A stretch of 64,000 bases of DNA from Bacillota bacterium (GCA_023428265.1 JAEYYW010000013.1:1-64000), one strand, 5' to 3'; shown: positions 53,461 through 61,898, counted from the stretch's first letter. Notes: generated by a model from the sequence alone, not told the origin. Made by a program: numbers and translations.

Positions 53461-54324
53461 TTACCTCGTGAGCATCGTGCCGATGCCCTTGTCGGTGAAA
53501 ATTTCCAGCAGGATGGGGTGGGGGACGGTGCCGTTCACGATGTGGGTGCGGTTCACACCCTGCTCAATGCCCTTGATGCAGCCCATCACCTTGGGGATCA
53601 TGCCGCCGGAGATCACCTTCTGCTCGATCAGGCGATACACATTGTCCACCGATATCACGGAGATCAATGTGGATGGGTCATCGGGCTTCATTCGGATGCC
53701 GTCAATGTCGGTGAGGAACATCAGCTTTTCGGCTTTTAGCGCGGCGGCAACCTCACCGGCCACAGTGTCGGCGTTGATGTTGTAACTCTGGCCGTCAGGC
53801 CCCACGCCGATGGGCGCGATCACGGGGATATACTCCTCTTTGGCCAGCATCTCCAGCAGTTTCACATTCACTCGGCTGATCTGGCCCACATAGCCATAGT
53901 CCACACCTTCTCTCGGCGGCTTTTTCACCACCTCGATCAGGTTTGCGTCTTTACCGCACAGGCCGATGGATTTGGCGCCCAGGCCATTAAGGCGTGAGAC
54001 CACATCCTTGTTGAGCTTGCCCATCAGCACCATCTGCACAACGTCCATCGTGGCGGCGTCGGTGATCCTCAAGCCGTTGTGGAATTTGGACTCTATGCCA
54101 AGCTTGTCAAGCATCTGGTTGATCGCAGGGCCGCCACCGTGCACCAGCACGGGGTTGGCGCCGATGTATTTCAGCAAGGTGACATCCTGCAGGATCGTCT
54201 CTTCCTGCTCAGCGCTCACCATCGCGCTGCCGCCGTATTTGATCACCACGGTCTTTCCGCTCAGCTGCTGGATATAGGGCAGCGCCTCAATGAGGATGCC
54301 TGCTTTCTCGACCAGGTTGAACAT
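53461..54324 (-). CDS. argB: acetylglutamate kinase
   Basis: A 287-residue amino-acid kinase: KYGGSAM near 24-30, [12 protein letters not shown] near 63, GKDANLIEV and [25 protein letters not shown]. It phosphorylates N-acetylglutamate, the second step of arginine synthesis and often the arginine-feedback step. GGGAGG lies 6 bases before ATG 54324. It is the first gene of argB-argD-argF-GNAT; argC and argJ are not here. Confidence 0.96.
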   Translation of the reverse strand: MFNLVEKAGILIEALPYIQQLSGKTVVIKYGGSAMVSAEQEETILQDVTLLKYIGANPVLVHGGGPAINQMLDKLGIESKFHNGLRITDAATMDVVQMVLMGKLNKDVVSRLNGLGAKSIGLCGKDANLIEVVKKPPREGVDYGYVGQISRVNVKLLEMLAKEEYIPVIAPIGVGPDGQSYNINADTVAGEVAAALKAEKLMFLTDIDGIRMKPDDPSTLISVISVDNVYRLIEQKVISGGMIPKVMGCIKGIEQGVNRTHIVNGTVPHPILLEIFTDKGIGTMLTR

Positions 54325-54356
54325 CATTGTCCTCCCACATTTTGACTGTTTCAATA

Positions 54357-54385
54357 ATTATACGATCCAGTGTATAAAAATGCAA
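54357..54385 (-). promoter_or_regulatory. promoter of the arg operon
   Basis: On the minus strand TTGCAT (54380-54385), 17 bases, TATAAT (54357-54362). The -35 box lies inside the ARG box. Confidence 0.78.
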
Positions 54386-54386
54386 T
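54369..54386 (+). promoter_or_regulatory. ARG box (AhrC/ArgR operator)
   Basis: AGTGTATAAAAATGCAAT matches 15 of 18 positions of the B. subtilis ARG-box consensus CATGAATAAAAATKCAAK, including 13 in a row. It overlaps the -35 of the argB promoter and part of the spacer, which fits arginine repression. Confidence 0.75.
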
Positions 54387-54414
54387 ACTTGAAATGGTAA
54401 ATATTTGATCTCTG

Positions 54415-54423
54415 TGGTATAAT
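54415..54423 (+). promoter_or_regulatory. extended -10 promoter for araD
   Basis: TGG-TATAAT (TATAAT 54418-54423), about 30 bases before the araD ATG. No -35 at the usual distance; divergent from the arg promoter about 55 bases away. Confidence 0.5.
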
Positions 54424-54456
54424 ACGATATCAGAACAAATCACTGAGGTGATGAAA

Positions 54457-55152
54457 ATGGGTTTAAACGAACTGAAATATGAGGTTTGGCAGGCGAACCT
54501 GGAGCTGGTGGAGCGCAAGCTCGTGCTTTACACCTGGGGCAATGTGAGCGCCGTTGACCGTGAAAAGGGTCTTGTTGTGATCAAGCCCAGCGGCGTGGAC
54601 TATGCCACGATGAAGCCCGAGCAGATGGTCGTGCTGTCACTGGATGACGGCAGCGTGGTGGAAGGCAGCCTTCGCCCGTCGTCAGACGCGCCCACGCACC
54701 TGGCGCTGTATCGCGCTTTCCCGGGCATTGGCGGCATTACGCACACCCACTCCACCTGGGCCACGATGTGGGCGCAGGCCGGGCGGGGCGTGCCCTGCTA
54801 CGGCACCACCCACGCCGATAATTTTTATGGCGAGGTGCCCTGCACGCGCCCCATGACGCCGGAGGAGATCGCGGAGGATTATGAGGCCAACACCGGCAGC
54901 GTGATCATCGAGCGTTTCCAGGGCATTGATCCCACAACGATCCCCGCTGTGCTGGTGTTTCAGCATGGCCCCTTCACCTGGGGCAAGAATGCCGCCAAAT
55001 CGGTGGAAAGCTCGGCAGTGCTGGAGCAGGTGGCACAGATGGCCTATGCCACAGAGCTTACCAACCCCAACGTCAAGCCGATCCAGAAGGAACTGCTGGA
55101 CAAGCACTTCCTCAGGAAGCATGGGGCAAATGCGTATTACGGACAGAAATAA
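54457..55152 (+). CDS. araD: L-ribulose-5-phosphate 4-epimerase
   Basis: A 231-residue class II aldolase/epimerase. The metal-site His are in GGITHTHSTWATMWA, with a third His near the C-terminal half (FQHGPFTWGKNA). It epimerises L-ribulose 5-phosphate to D-xylulose 5-phosphate in arabinose use. ATG 54457 lies 8 bases after GAGG; the earlier in-frame starts at 54448 and 54451 are too close. No araA, araB or regulator lies nearby, so it may belong to a dispersed pentose or ascorbate-type pathway (UlaF-like). Confidence 0.9.
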   Translation: MGLNELKYEVWQANLELVERKLVLYTWGNVSAVDREKGLVVIKPSGVDYATMKPEQMVVLSLDDGSVVEGSLRPSSDAPTHLALYRAFPGIGGITHTHSTWATMWAQAGRGVPCYGTTHADNFYGEVPCTRPMTPEEIAEDYEANTGSVIIERFQGIDPTTIPAVLVFQHGPFTWGKNAAKSVESSAVLEQVAQMAYATELTNPNVKPIQKELLDKHFLRKHGANAYYGQK

Positions 55153-55174
55153 CTAAAACAACACCCTCGGCGTA

Positions 55175-55203
55175 TTGTAATCGGCATTCCGATACAATAT
55201 AAT
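55175..55203 (+). promoter_or_regulatory. promoter for the serS T-box leader
   Basis: TTGTAA (55175-55180), 17 bases, TATAAT (55198-55203). The transcript would begin near 55210, at the start of the T-box leader. Confidence 0.72.
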
Positions 55204-55209
55204 AAATGT

Positions 55210-55415
55210 TGCTTTGATGGGAAAAATGGCCAATCAGCGCTCAAGAGAGCCGGCGGGTGGTGCGAGCCGGCGCGCAAGTCGCCTTTCCGTCCCGGAGCGC
55301 TGGAGCGATGAGCCCCACGGGCAGGCCCGATACAGCCGGTTGAGCGCCTCGCGCAGCGGGGAAGCAGGGTGGCACCGCGGTTCATACCGCCCCTTGGGAA
55401 ACCAGGGGGCGTTTT
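55210..55415 (+). promoter_or_regulatory. T-box leader controlling serS
   Basis: The T-box core AGGGTGGCACCGCGG is at 55366-55380; its TGGC (55370-55373) would pair with the tRNA 3' end and a G discriminator, as in tRNA-Ser. Stem I is closed by CAGCGCTC (55235-55242) with GAGCGCTG (55295-55302), and the AGAGA-type bulge lies near 55243. The competing terminator is CGCCCCTTGG/CCAGGGGGCG then TTTTT (55388-55415). A serine codon such as TCC lies in the 3' side of stem I (55286-55288 or 55290-55292); which is the specifier is not certain. Uncharged tRNA-Ser should allow read-through. Confidence 0.9.
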
Positions 55416-55443
55416 TCATGCAAAATGATACGGAGGGAACAAT

Positions 55444-56715
55444 ATGCTGGACATCGCATTGATTCGCAAGGACCCCGAAGCCGTGGCCAAAGCACTGGCC
55501 AAAAGGGAATATGAGGTGGATTTCTCCGAGTTTCTGACCTGGGATGGCAAGCGCAGGCAGATCATCACAGAAGTGGAGACGATGAAGGCCGAGCGCAACC
55601 GCATTGGCAAGGAAGTGCCCGAGATGAAGAAGCGCGGGGAAAACACCGACGAGCTGTTGGCCCGGATGAAGGAGACCGCCGACCGCATCAAGGAGCTGGA
55701 TCAGGAAGTGAGCCAGCTGGACAGCCGCATTGAAGCCTTTGTGGCGGCGCTGCCAAACCTGCCGGCAGATGATGTGGCCGCCGGCGGCAAGGAAAACAAC
55801 CAATATCTTCGCGAGTTCCGGGCAAAGCCCGATTTCGGTTTCAAGCCCAAGGATCATGTGGAGCTGGAGCTTTCGCTGGGCCTGATCGATTATGAGCGCG
55901 GCGTCAAGATGGGCGGCAGCGGTTTCTGGATTTATTCAGGCCTTGGTGCCCGCTTTGAATGGGCGCTGTTGAACTATTTCGTGGAGGAGCACCTGAAGGA
56001 CGGTTATGAGTTCATCCTGCCGCCGCATATCCTCAACTGGGAGTGCGGCTTCACCGCCGGGCAGTTCCCCAAGTTTGAGGAGGATGTGTTCCGCCTGCAG
56101 GAGGATCAGATGGCTTTCCTGCTGCCCACGGCGGAAACGGCGCTTGTGAACCTTTATCGGGATGAGATCCTGCCGGAAAGCGCTCTGCCCAAGAAGCTCT
56201 TTGCCTATACGCCTTGCTACCGCCGGGAGGCCGGCAGCTACCGTGCCAATGAGCGCGGCATGATCCGCGGCCACCAGTTCAACAAGGTGGAGATGTTCCA
56301 GTTCACCACGCCGGAGGGATCGAAGGCCGCCCATCAGGAGCTCATTGAAAAAGCCGAGCGCTTGGTGCAGGGCCTGGGGCTCCATTACCGCCTGATGAAG
56401 CTGGCGGCGGGGGATTGCAGCGCCTCGATGGCGACCACCTATGACATTGAGGTCTGGCTGCCGTCGATGAACGAATACAAGGAGGTCAGCTCGATCTCCA
56501 ACGCCTATGAGTATCAGGCACGCCGGGGGCGTATGCGTTACCGCCGTGACGCGGACAAAAAGGTGGATTTCATCCACACACTCAATGGCTCGGGCCTGGC
56601 CACTTCGCGCATCCTGCCGGCAATCCTGGAGCAGCACCAGCAGGCCGATGGGTCGGTCACTGTGCCGGAGCCGCTGCGCAAGTGGGTGGGTGTGGATGTG
56701 CTGACGAAGAAGTAG
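55444..56715 (+). CDS. serS: seryl-tRNA synthetase
   Basis: A 423-residue class II synthetase. Residues 1-110 form the coiled-coil tRNA-binding arm; the catalytic core follows, with motif 2 PCYRREAGSYRANERGMIRG and motif 3 SGLATSRILPAILEQHQ. It charges tRNA-Ser, and tRNA-Sec if present. GGAGG precedes the ATG by 9 bases. The gene sits directly behind a serine-type T-box, which agrees with its function. Confidence 0.96.
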   Translation: MLDIALIRKDPEAVAKALAKREYEVDFSEFLTWDGKRRQIITEVETMKAERNRIGKEVPEMKKRGENTDELLARMKETADRIKELDQEVSQLDSRIEAFVAALPNLPADDVAAGGKENNQYLREFRAKPDFGFKPKDHVELELSLGLIDYERGVKMGGSGFWIYSGLGARFEWALLNYFVEEHLKDGYEFILPPHILNWECGFTAGQFPKFEEDVFRLQEDQMAFLLPTAETALVNLYRDEILPESALPKKLFAYTPCYRREAGSYRANERGMIRGHQFNKVEMFQFTTPEGSKAAHQELIEKAERLVQGLGLHYRLMKLAAGDCSASMATTYDIEVWLPSMNEYKEVSSISNAYEYQARRGRMRYRRDADKKVDFIHTLNGSGLATSRILPAILEQHQQADGSVTVPEPLRKWVGVDVLTKK

Positions 56716-56793
56716 TGTCGACCGGGCTGTTATTACCACCTCCCCCAGGTGGTGCAGGCTATTATTGATCTATTGGCCAACGGAGCGTGAAGG

Positions 56794-57684
56794 ATGATCC
56801 ATCGACGGAGCAGCTTATTGCTCAAGCTTGCCGCCACTGTTTTGCTTTCTGTCGCGCTGATCACTGTGTTGAGCGGCTGCGACATGCTTTTGGCAACCAC
56901 TGCGGCAAGCAGCGATCCCGGTGATTATCAGCTCAAGGTCGTGATGCTGGATGTGGGCCAGGGCGATAGCATTCTGATTGGCTCAGGAGGCGAATATGTG
57001 CTGGTGGACGCCGGTGAAAACGACAAGGGTGAGCTTGTAGTGAGAGACCTTGCGCGGATGGGCGTGACCGGGTTGAAGGCCGTCGTGGGCACGCACCCCC
57101 ATTCCGATCACATCGGCGGGCTGGACACGGTCATCAAATCGCTGCCCGTGGAAGCGGTCTATCTGCCCCGCCGGACTGCCGACACTGAGACCTATGAGGA
57201 TGTGCTGGACGCGGTGGAGGCTGCGGGTCTGACGATTACCGTGCCCAAACCCGGTGACACGATGAAACTTGGTCAGGCGGATATCAAATTCCTCTGGCCG
57301 CCGGCCAAGTATAAATCTGACAACGACAACAACCACTCCATCGTGATGCTGGTCTCCGCGGGCGGTCGCCGGGTGCTGCTGTGCGGCGACGCGGAGAAGG
57401 CGGTTGAAAAGAAACTGCTGGAGCAGGAAAGTGATTTGCGCTGCGACGTGCTCAAGGTGGCCCACCACGGCAGCGACACTTCCAGCACCAAGGCATTTCT
57501 GCAATCTGTCTCACCTGGCGTTGCGCTGATCAGCGTGGGGAAGGGCAACAGTTACAAGCACCCGGACAAAGCTGTGTTGAAACGCCTTGCGGAGATCGGC
57601 GCGCAGATTCACCGCACCGATCTGGAGGGCGATATCACCGTGACTGTTGCCGATGGCGTCGTTACGGTTTCCGGATCAGACTGA
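56794..57684 (+). CDS. secreted ComEC-like metallo-beta-lactamase-fold lipoprotein
   Basis: A 296-residue protein with a signal peptide and lipobox LSGC near residue 29, then a metallo-beta-lactamase fold: VMLDVGQGDSILI, VGTHPHSDHIGGLD (zinc HxHxDH), VLLCGDAE and LKVAHHGSDTSST. This is the hydrolase module found at the C terminus of ComEC, here detached and exported, without the channel domain. A nuclease or phosphodiesterase acting outside the membrane is plausible. No competence genes adjoin it. A terminator follows. Confidence 0.87.
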   Translation: MIHRRSSLLLKLAATVLLSVALITVLSGCDMLLATTAASSDPGDYQLKVVMLDVGQGDSILIGSGGEYVLVDAGENDKGELVVRDLARMGVTGLKAVVGTHPHSDHIGGLDTVIKSLPVEAVYLPRRTADTETYEDVLDAVEAAGLTITVPKPGDTMKLGQADIKFLWPPAKYKSDNDNNHSIVMLVSAGGRRVLLCGDAEKAVEKKLLEQESDLRCDVLKVAHHGSDTSSTKAFLQSVSPGVALISVGKGNSYKHPDKAVLKRLAEIGAQIHRTDLEGDITVTVADGVVTVSGSD

Positions 57685-57712
57685 TAAGAAACATTGAAAT
57701 ATCACCTTTGGA

Positions 57713-57740
57713 AGCCGCGGCGAAAGCCCGGCTTTTCTTT
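57713..57740 (+). terminator. terminator before spoIIR
   Basis: AGCCGCGGC, loop GAAA, GCCCGGCT (57713-57733), followed by TTTCTTTT. It isolates spoIIR from the upstream gene. Confidence 0.8.
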
Positions 57741-57758
57741 TCCCATTCAATGCTTTTT

Positions 57759-57788
57759 GTATAAATCCCTCCTTTGCTGTCAACAATT
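57759..57788 (+). promoter_or_regulatory. sigma-F/sigma-G-like promoter for spoIIR
   Basis: GTATA (57759-57763), 15 bases, GTCAACAATT (57779-57788). This agrees with the forespore consensus GYATA-N15/16-GGNRANANTW at all but one position. In B. subtilis spoIIR is under sigma F, so the match fits the gene. Confidence 0.7.
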
Positions 57789-57818
57789 ACCATAACAGCA
57801 TATAAGGGAGGTTCAGAT

Positions 57819-58466
57819 TTGAAGAAAGTCCTGTTACTGGTTGCCTGCGCGCTGGTCATTGGCGGCTTGTACGTCGCCTTTGGCGGTGGCAGGACACCGG
57901 CAAACTCATTGCAAAGCAGTGTGATCCGGCTTCATATCCTTGCCAACAGCGACAGCAACGCCGATCAGGAAACAAAACTCAAAGTGCGAGACTGGCTGCT
58001 GGAAAAATGGGGCAAGAAGCTGATGGAGCTTAGCAGCTCCCAGGAGGCCTGGAGCGCGCTGAACAATTTGATTCCCGATATTAAAAACGATGTGGATGCC
58101 TATTTGAAGGATCACAAGATAGACTACGGTGCAACCGTTGAGGCTGGTGTGTATGACTTCCCCAAGAAGGATTATGACGGTGTGGTGTTCCCCGAAGGGC
58201 GTTACCACGCGCTGCGGGTGGAACTCGGCGCTGCGGCAGGGCGCAACTGGTGGTGCGTGATGTTTCCGCCGCTGTGCCTGATCGGTGAAGACGGGGAGAT
58301 GAGCATTGACGATTATAAGGAGCTTGTCAGGAAGCTGGATGCCGAGGCTGAAGCACCGGAAGCGCCGGTCAGGTCATGGCTGTTTGACAAGCTGTTTGGC
58401 GCAGGCCAGTGGGATGAAGACTTTATGAAATGGGCCAGGGAATACTGGGTGAAAGGTGATGATTGA
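57819..58466 (+). CDS. spoIIR: stage II sporulation protein R
   Basis: A 215-residue exported protein. An N-terminal signal/membrane segment (3-20) is followed by SVIRLHILANSDSNADQ, DVDAYLKDH and GRNWWCVMFPPLCL, all diagnostic of SpoIIR. It is made in the forespore and crosses to the intermembrane space to trigger processing of pro-sigma E by SpoIIGA. The start is TTG 57819, 7 bases after GGGAGG (57806-57811). Its stop overlaps the sleB ATG (TGATG), and sleB-ypeB follow, so it may be co-expressed with the germination genes. Confidence 0.94.
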   Translation: MKKVLLLVACALVIGGLYVAFGGGRTPANSLQSSVIRLHILANSDSNADQETKLKVRDWLLEKWGKKLMELSSSQEAWSALNNLIPDIKNDVDAYLKDHKIDYGATVEAGVYDFPKKDYDGVVFPEGRYHALRVELGAAAGRNWWCVMFPPLCLIGEDGEMSIDDYKELVRKLDAEAEAPEAPVRSWLFDKLFGAGQWDEDFMKWAREYWVKGDD

Positions 58467-59152
58467 TGATGCGCATGATTCGGCTCGTTGCGTCGCTCAC
58501 GGTGGTGCTGTGCCTTTGCCTGAGTTTGGGCATGGCGTCTCCGGATCCCGGGGGGACATTACGAAAGGGTTCCACCGGCAATGATGTGGTGAAAATTCAA
58601 AGCAGGCTGAAACAGTGGGGGTATTATGACGGGCCCGTTGACGGTGTGTTTGGACAGGGCACAGAAGACGCGGTCAAATTCTTCCAGAGGCGCAACGGCA
58701 TTGCCGCCGACGGCATTGTCGGCGACCGCACAGCTGCGGCCATCGGCATTACAATCGGCAGCGACGGCGGCTCCTATAAGCCTTCCGGCGGCGGCACATC
58801 CAGCGGGGACGTCTATCTGCTTGCCAGAGCTGTCTATGGTGAGGCAAGGGGCGAGCCCTATGCAGGGCAGGTGGCGGTGGCGGCAGTCATTTTGAACCGC
58901 GTGGCCAGCGCCAAATTTCCCAACTCAATTGCCGGCGTGATCTATCAGCCAGGTGCATTCACCTGTGTTTCCGACGGGCAGATCAACCTCACGCCCAATG
59001 AGACGGCCATCAAAGCCGCCCGCGACGCTCTGAACGGATGGGATCCAAGCGGCGGGGCAATTTACTATTTCAATCCAAACACGGCCACAAGCGCCTGGAT
59101 CTGGTCCAGACCGCTGATTGTGGTGATAGGGAGGCATCGCTTTGCAGCTTGA
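58466..59152 (+). CDS. sleB: spore cortex-lytic enzyme SleB
   Basis: A 228-residue exported protein: signal peptide (1-24), an N-terminal peptidoglycan-binding domain (about 33-95; GSTGNDVVKIQSRLKQWGYY), a Gly/Ser linker, and a Hydrolase_2 catalytic domain with the acid LLARAVYGEARGEPYAGQ and FTCVSDGQINLTP, FNPNTATS. SleB is a lytic transglycosylase that opens cortex peptidoglycan in germination and needs YpeB for stability. AAAGG lies 9 bases before ATG 58466. It is linked to ypeB, which starts just inside its end. Confidence 0.93.
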   Translation: MMRMIRLVASLTVVLCLCLSLGMASPDPGGTLRKGSTGNDVVKIQSRLKQWGYYDGPVDGVFGQGTEDAVKFFQRRNGIAADGIVGDRTAAAIGITIGSDGGSYKPSGGGTSSGDVYLLARAVYGEARGEPYAGQVAVAAVILNRVASAKFPNSIAGVIYQPGAFTCVSDGQINLTPNETAIKAARDALNGWDPSGGAIYYFNPNTATSAWIWSRPLIVVIGRHRFAA

Positions 59153-60494
59153 CAGATGGAGAAATATGCGCAAGAGGGTGCTGCTGCCGGCCCTGCTTGG
59201 TATTGCGGCGGTCTCAGCGCTGGCCTGGGGCGTCTATCAGAATGCACTCAGAGCCGGATATGAGGCTCAGCTCAAGAACATGTATACCCGGTCTTTCTAT
59301 GAGCTGGTGAGCAGCATGGACAATGTGCAGGTGGAGCTCTCCAAGCTCATGGTGTCCAACTCATCCGGCGGCAACATCCAGTTGCTCTCCGACATCTCAG
59401 CCAAGGCGGAGAATGCTGTGCAGCAGATTTCCGAGTTGCCGCTGACTCATCCGGCGCTTTCCAACACGATGGGGCTGGTGTCTTTGACCGGCGATTACTG
59501 CCGCAGCCTCCGCAAAAAGGCGTCTGACGGGCACCCGCTGACTTCCGATGACATCGCGAAACTCAAGGAGCTCTACAACAGCTGCCTGCAGGTCACCAAT
59601 GAGCTCAGGAGCATGCAGAATGCCGGAGAGGTGAAGTTCACCAATCTGAACAACAAAACCTATTATGATGTGGCGCAGAGCGACATGCTCTCGTCCCAGT
59701 TCTCAGAGCTGGACAAGGGCACCACCGAATACCCGACATTGATTTATGACGGGCCATTCTCTGAGAGCATTCTGAACGCGCAGCCGAAAGGGTTGCCGCA
59801 GGGAGATGCCGATGAGACCGGGGCGAAAACCGCTGCGGCAGCTTTGCTCGGCATGCCGGATACGGGAAACATCACACTGTCCAGTGAGAGCAAGGGCATG
59901 ATAGACACGTACAACCTGGATGCGACCGACGCATCCGGCCGCAAGGCGACCGTACAGGTCTCCAAGCAAGGCGGCAAGGTGCTTCAGATGATCATGGATA
60001 CAGCGACGGTCACGCCGGCTCTCACTGCTGACGAATGCGCGGCCAGGGCAAAAGATTGGCTTTCCGCGCAAGGGTTCGGCGCAATGGCCGCAACCTTTCA
60101 ACAGCAATACAGCGGCACTCTGGTCATCAACTTCGCTGCTGTGCAGGATAACACCTTGCTCTATACCGATCTTGTGAAGGTGAAGGTGAGCATGGATGAC
60201 GGCCATATCTGCGGGCTTGACGCATCAGGATACTGGATGAACCATCTTGCCCGACCCGCGATCACACCCTCCATCACGGAGCAGGATGCCAGAAAGCTTG
60301 TTTCCCCCCAACTGCAGATCACCGGCTCGCAACTGGCAATGATCCCAACAGCCGGAGGCGGCGAGCAGCTTTGCTGGGAATTCCGCGGCACCTTTGGCGG
60401 AGATACATTCTATGTCTATATCGACGCCGTCACCGGTGAGGAAGCCAACATCTTCAAAATCATCAACACCGAGACGGGAAGCCTTGCGGTCTAA
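59142..60494 (+). CDS. ypeB: germination protein YpeB
   Basis: A 450-residue protein with one N-terminal membrane segment (about 13-30), a long helical region (40-170) and C-terminal PepSY domains (about 260-440), as in YpeB. YpeB and SleB depend on each other for incorporation in the spore. The start is TTG 59142, with GGGAGG 7 bases before it; it overlaps sleB by 11 bases. A terminator (60512-60540) closes the spoIIR-sleB-ypeB operon. Confidence 0.93.
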   Translation: MQLDRWRNMRKRVLLPALLGIAAVSALAWGVYQNALRAGYEAQLKNMYTRSFYELVSSMDNVQVELSKLMVSNSSGGNIQLLSDISAKAENAVQQISELPLTHPALSNTMGLVSLTGDYCRSLRKKASDGHPLTSDDIAKLKELYNSCLQVTNELRSMQNAGEVKFTNLNNKTYYDVAQSDMLSSQFSELDKGTTEYPTLIYDGPFSESILNAQPKGLPQGDADETGAKTAAAALLGMPDTGNITLSSESKGMIDTYNLDATDASGRKATVQVSKQGGKVLQMIMDTATVTPALTADECAARAKDWLSAQGFGAMAATFQQQYSGTLVINFAAVQDNTLLYTDLVKVKVSMDDGHICGLDASGYWMNHLARPAITPSITEQDARKLVSPQLQITGSQLAMIPTAGGGEQLCWEFRGTFGGDTFYVYIDAVTGEEANIFKIINTETGSLAV

Positions 60495-60511
60495 AACAGG
60501 CCAATGCAATG

Positions 60512-60540
60512 AGCCGGGGCATCAAGCCCCCGGCTTTTTT
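60512..60540 (+). terminator. terminator after ypeB
   Basis: AGCCGGGG (60512-60519), loop, CCCCGGCT (60527-60534), then TTTTTT. Confidence 0.88.
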
Positions 60541-60642
60541 CTTTTATGGTGTCAAATGCTCTGCCCCTTTCATACAATGTATCCAGGTCTTGTTATGACC
60601 TTTGGTTGCCGTTCGCAATTTTTGTGGAAGGGTCGTGGCTCC

Positions 60643-61575
60643 ATGCTGTCTTTGGAAGGATTTGTTGAGCAGTCGCTGAGAATCAACCTTGTGTTTTTGC
60701 GCATCTCCAAAGAACACTCCTTGTTTCTGGAATCCTCCTTCACGCAACGGAATACCAACCTCACGGAAACCGCCGGCTATTTCCGCAGGCAGTTCAACTG
60801 GCTTTTGCAGCAGGCGGTCGGCGTGGCTGACGGTGTGCTGCCGCGGGATGTGCTGGAATCCGGCCAGATCATCACCGTCAACACGCTCAATGCCGAACTG
60901 CTCACCCAGAAATATATCGGCACCGTGATCGACACCGCGCTGACCAAGCAGGAGGAAATGCTGCAGCCCGGCCCGCACGCATCCATCCACGGCATGCTGG
61001 AGCCCCGCATCAACGAGCTGAACCGGCGGGCAATCACAGCCGCGACCGCGTTGGCCGAGTTTGTGAGGGGGTTGATCGCCGATGTGAAAACATGCCGCCT
61101 GTTCATGAATGTTTATCCCCTGCTGATGGACCACATCCTGCGGGAGACGACACTTCTTATCGGCATGCTGGTCATGCTGCAAAATCGGCAAGACCCCCTG
61201 GACCAAAACCTAAGCGCTCAGGAAGCATTCTGGAACCGGGTTTTGGGTGACCACGCGGCGTTCACACGGGGGATGCTGGATCCCACGGAGGAAGTTTTGA
61301 TCAGCACCTCAAACCAGTTCAGCCTTGAGTTCTATAAGCTGGCCGATGCGGCCGCACAGGCATCATCCGCTCCGGCAGTTGCGGGCGCCGTGACCGGGCA
61401 AAGTCTTCAGGCAGCCAAAGACATCCGGGACTTTGATCTGGCAGGCACGCGGGGTCTGCTGCAGTGCCGCATCCTTTCGATGCTGATCCCGCTGATGGCG
61501 GATCATGATGCGCGCGAAGCAAATTATTACATATATCAAATTGAGAACGGAGCGGGGGATGGCACAGGCTTTTAG
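60643..61575 (+). CDS. DUF2935 domain protein
   Basis: A 310-residue cytoplasmic protein with two DUF2935 repeats (about 5-130 and 150-290). Each is a ferritin-like four-helix bundle; candidate metal ligands include His and Glu in SKEHSLFLES, DHILRETTLL and DHDAREANYY. Bacillus and Clostridia relatives bind iron or zinc in structures, but the function is unproven. ATG 60643 has GGAAGGG 10 bases upstream; the reading frame is open farther upstream over the ypeB terminator, which is unlikely coding. Confidence 0.83.
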   Translation: MLSLEGFVEQSLRINLVFLRISKEHSLFLESSFTQRNTNLTETAGYFRRQFNWLLQQAVGVADGVLPRDVLESGQIITVNTLNAELLTQKYIGTVIDTALTKQEEMLQPGPHASIHGMLEPRINELNRRAITAATALAEFVRGLIADVKTCRLFMNVYPLLMDHILRETTLLIGMLVMLQNRQDPLDQNLSAQEAFWNRVLGDHAAFTRGMLDPTEEVLISTSNQFSLEFYKLADAAAQASSAPAVAGAVTGQSLQAAKDIRDFDLAGTRGLLQCRILSMLIPLMADHDAREANYYIYQIENGAGDGTGF

Positions 61576-61609
61576 GGAGGGAGAGGAGAGCCGGTGCTCT
61601 CCTCCGCAG

Positions 61610-61735
61610 TCATTTCGGGGCTCTCATGTTGCTGCGGTAAAAACCCTTTGGCATTCTCACAGCATCCCCTGGCAGGAGCTTGCTTTTGGACGATGTGTTC
61701 TTTCCGTCTGGTTTGACCGATTTGATCAGCCTCAT
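61610..61735 (-). CDS. candidate 41-residue basic protein
   Basis: A 41-codon frame on the minus strand starts with ATG 61735, 5 bases after GGGGTG (61741-61746); the whole GGGGTGAT (61739-61746) matches the 16S tail. The product is basic (Lys/Arg-rich: VKPDGK, KSKLLPGD, MPKGFYRSN, MRAPK) with no hydrophobic segment. I recognise no family. Compact frame, good ribosome site and an isolated position argue for a real gene, but chance is possible. Confidence 0.4.
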   Translation of the reverse strand: MRLIKSVKPDGKNTSSKSKLLPGDAVRMPKGFYRSNMRAPK

Positions 61736-61837
61736 GGTATCACCCCGTGTTATTTTGCTGCTTCAGGTGGTTTTTCATGCTCCTGACGGTGAGATATAAG
61801 CATCTGTGCAACCAAACATACTATGCACGCTGTAACC

Positions 61838-61865
61838 TTGACAAATCAGCCTGTGCGGCTAGAAT
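61838..61865 (+). promoter_or_regulatory. promoter for the membrane/acyltransferase gene
   Basis: TTGACA (61838-61843), 16 bases, TAGAAT (61860-61865), about 33 bases before the GTG at 61899. Confidence 0.68.
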
Positions 61866-61898
61866 AATGTAAATTATGCGCAACCATGGGGGCAGTTT

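Larger units (their letters stand above)
61576..61898. other. intergenic region with a hairpin and a candidate small gene
   Basis: This 323-base stretch holds no obvious large gene. It contains a stem of AGGAGAGC/GCTCTCCT with loop CGGT (61584-61603) lacking a T run, a candidate 41-residue minus-strand gene (61610-61735), and a plus-strand promoter (61838-61865) for the downstream membrane protein. Confidence 0.7.

Noticed and set aside
60394..60642. Extending the DUF2935 gene upstream to 60394
   Set aside because: The extension would run through the end of ypeB and its intrinsic terminator, has no family similarity, and ATG 60643 has a usable ribosome site.
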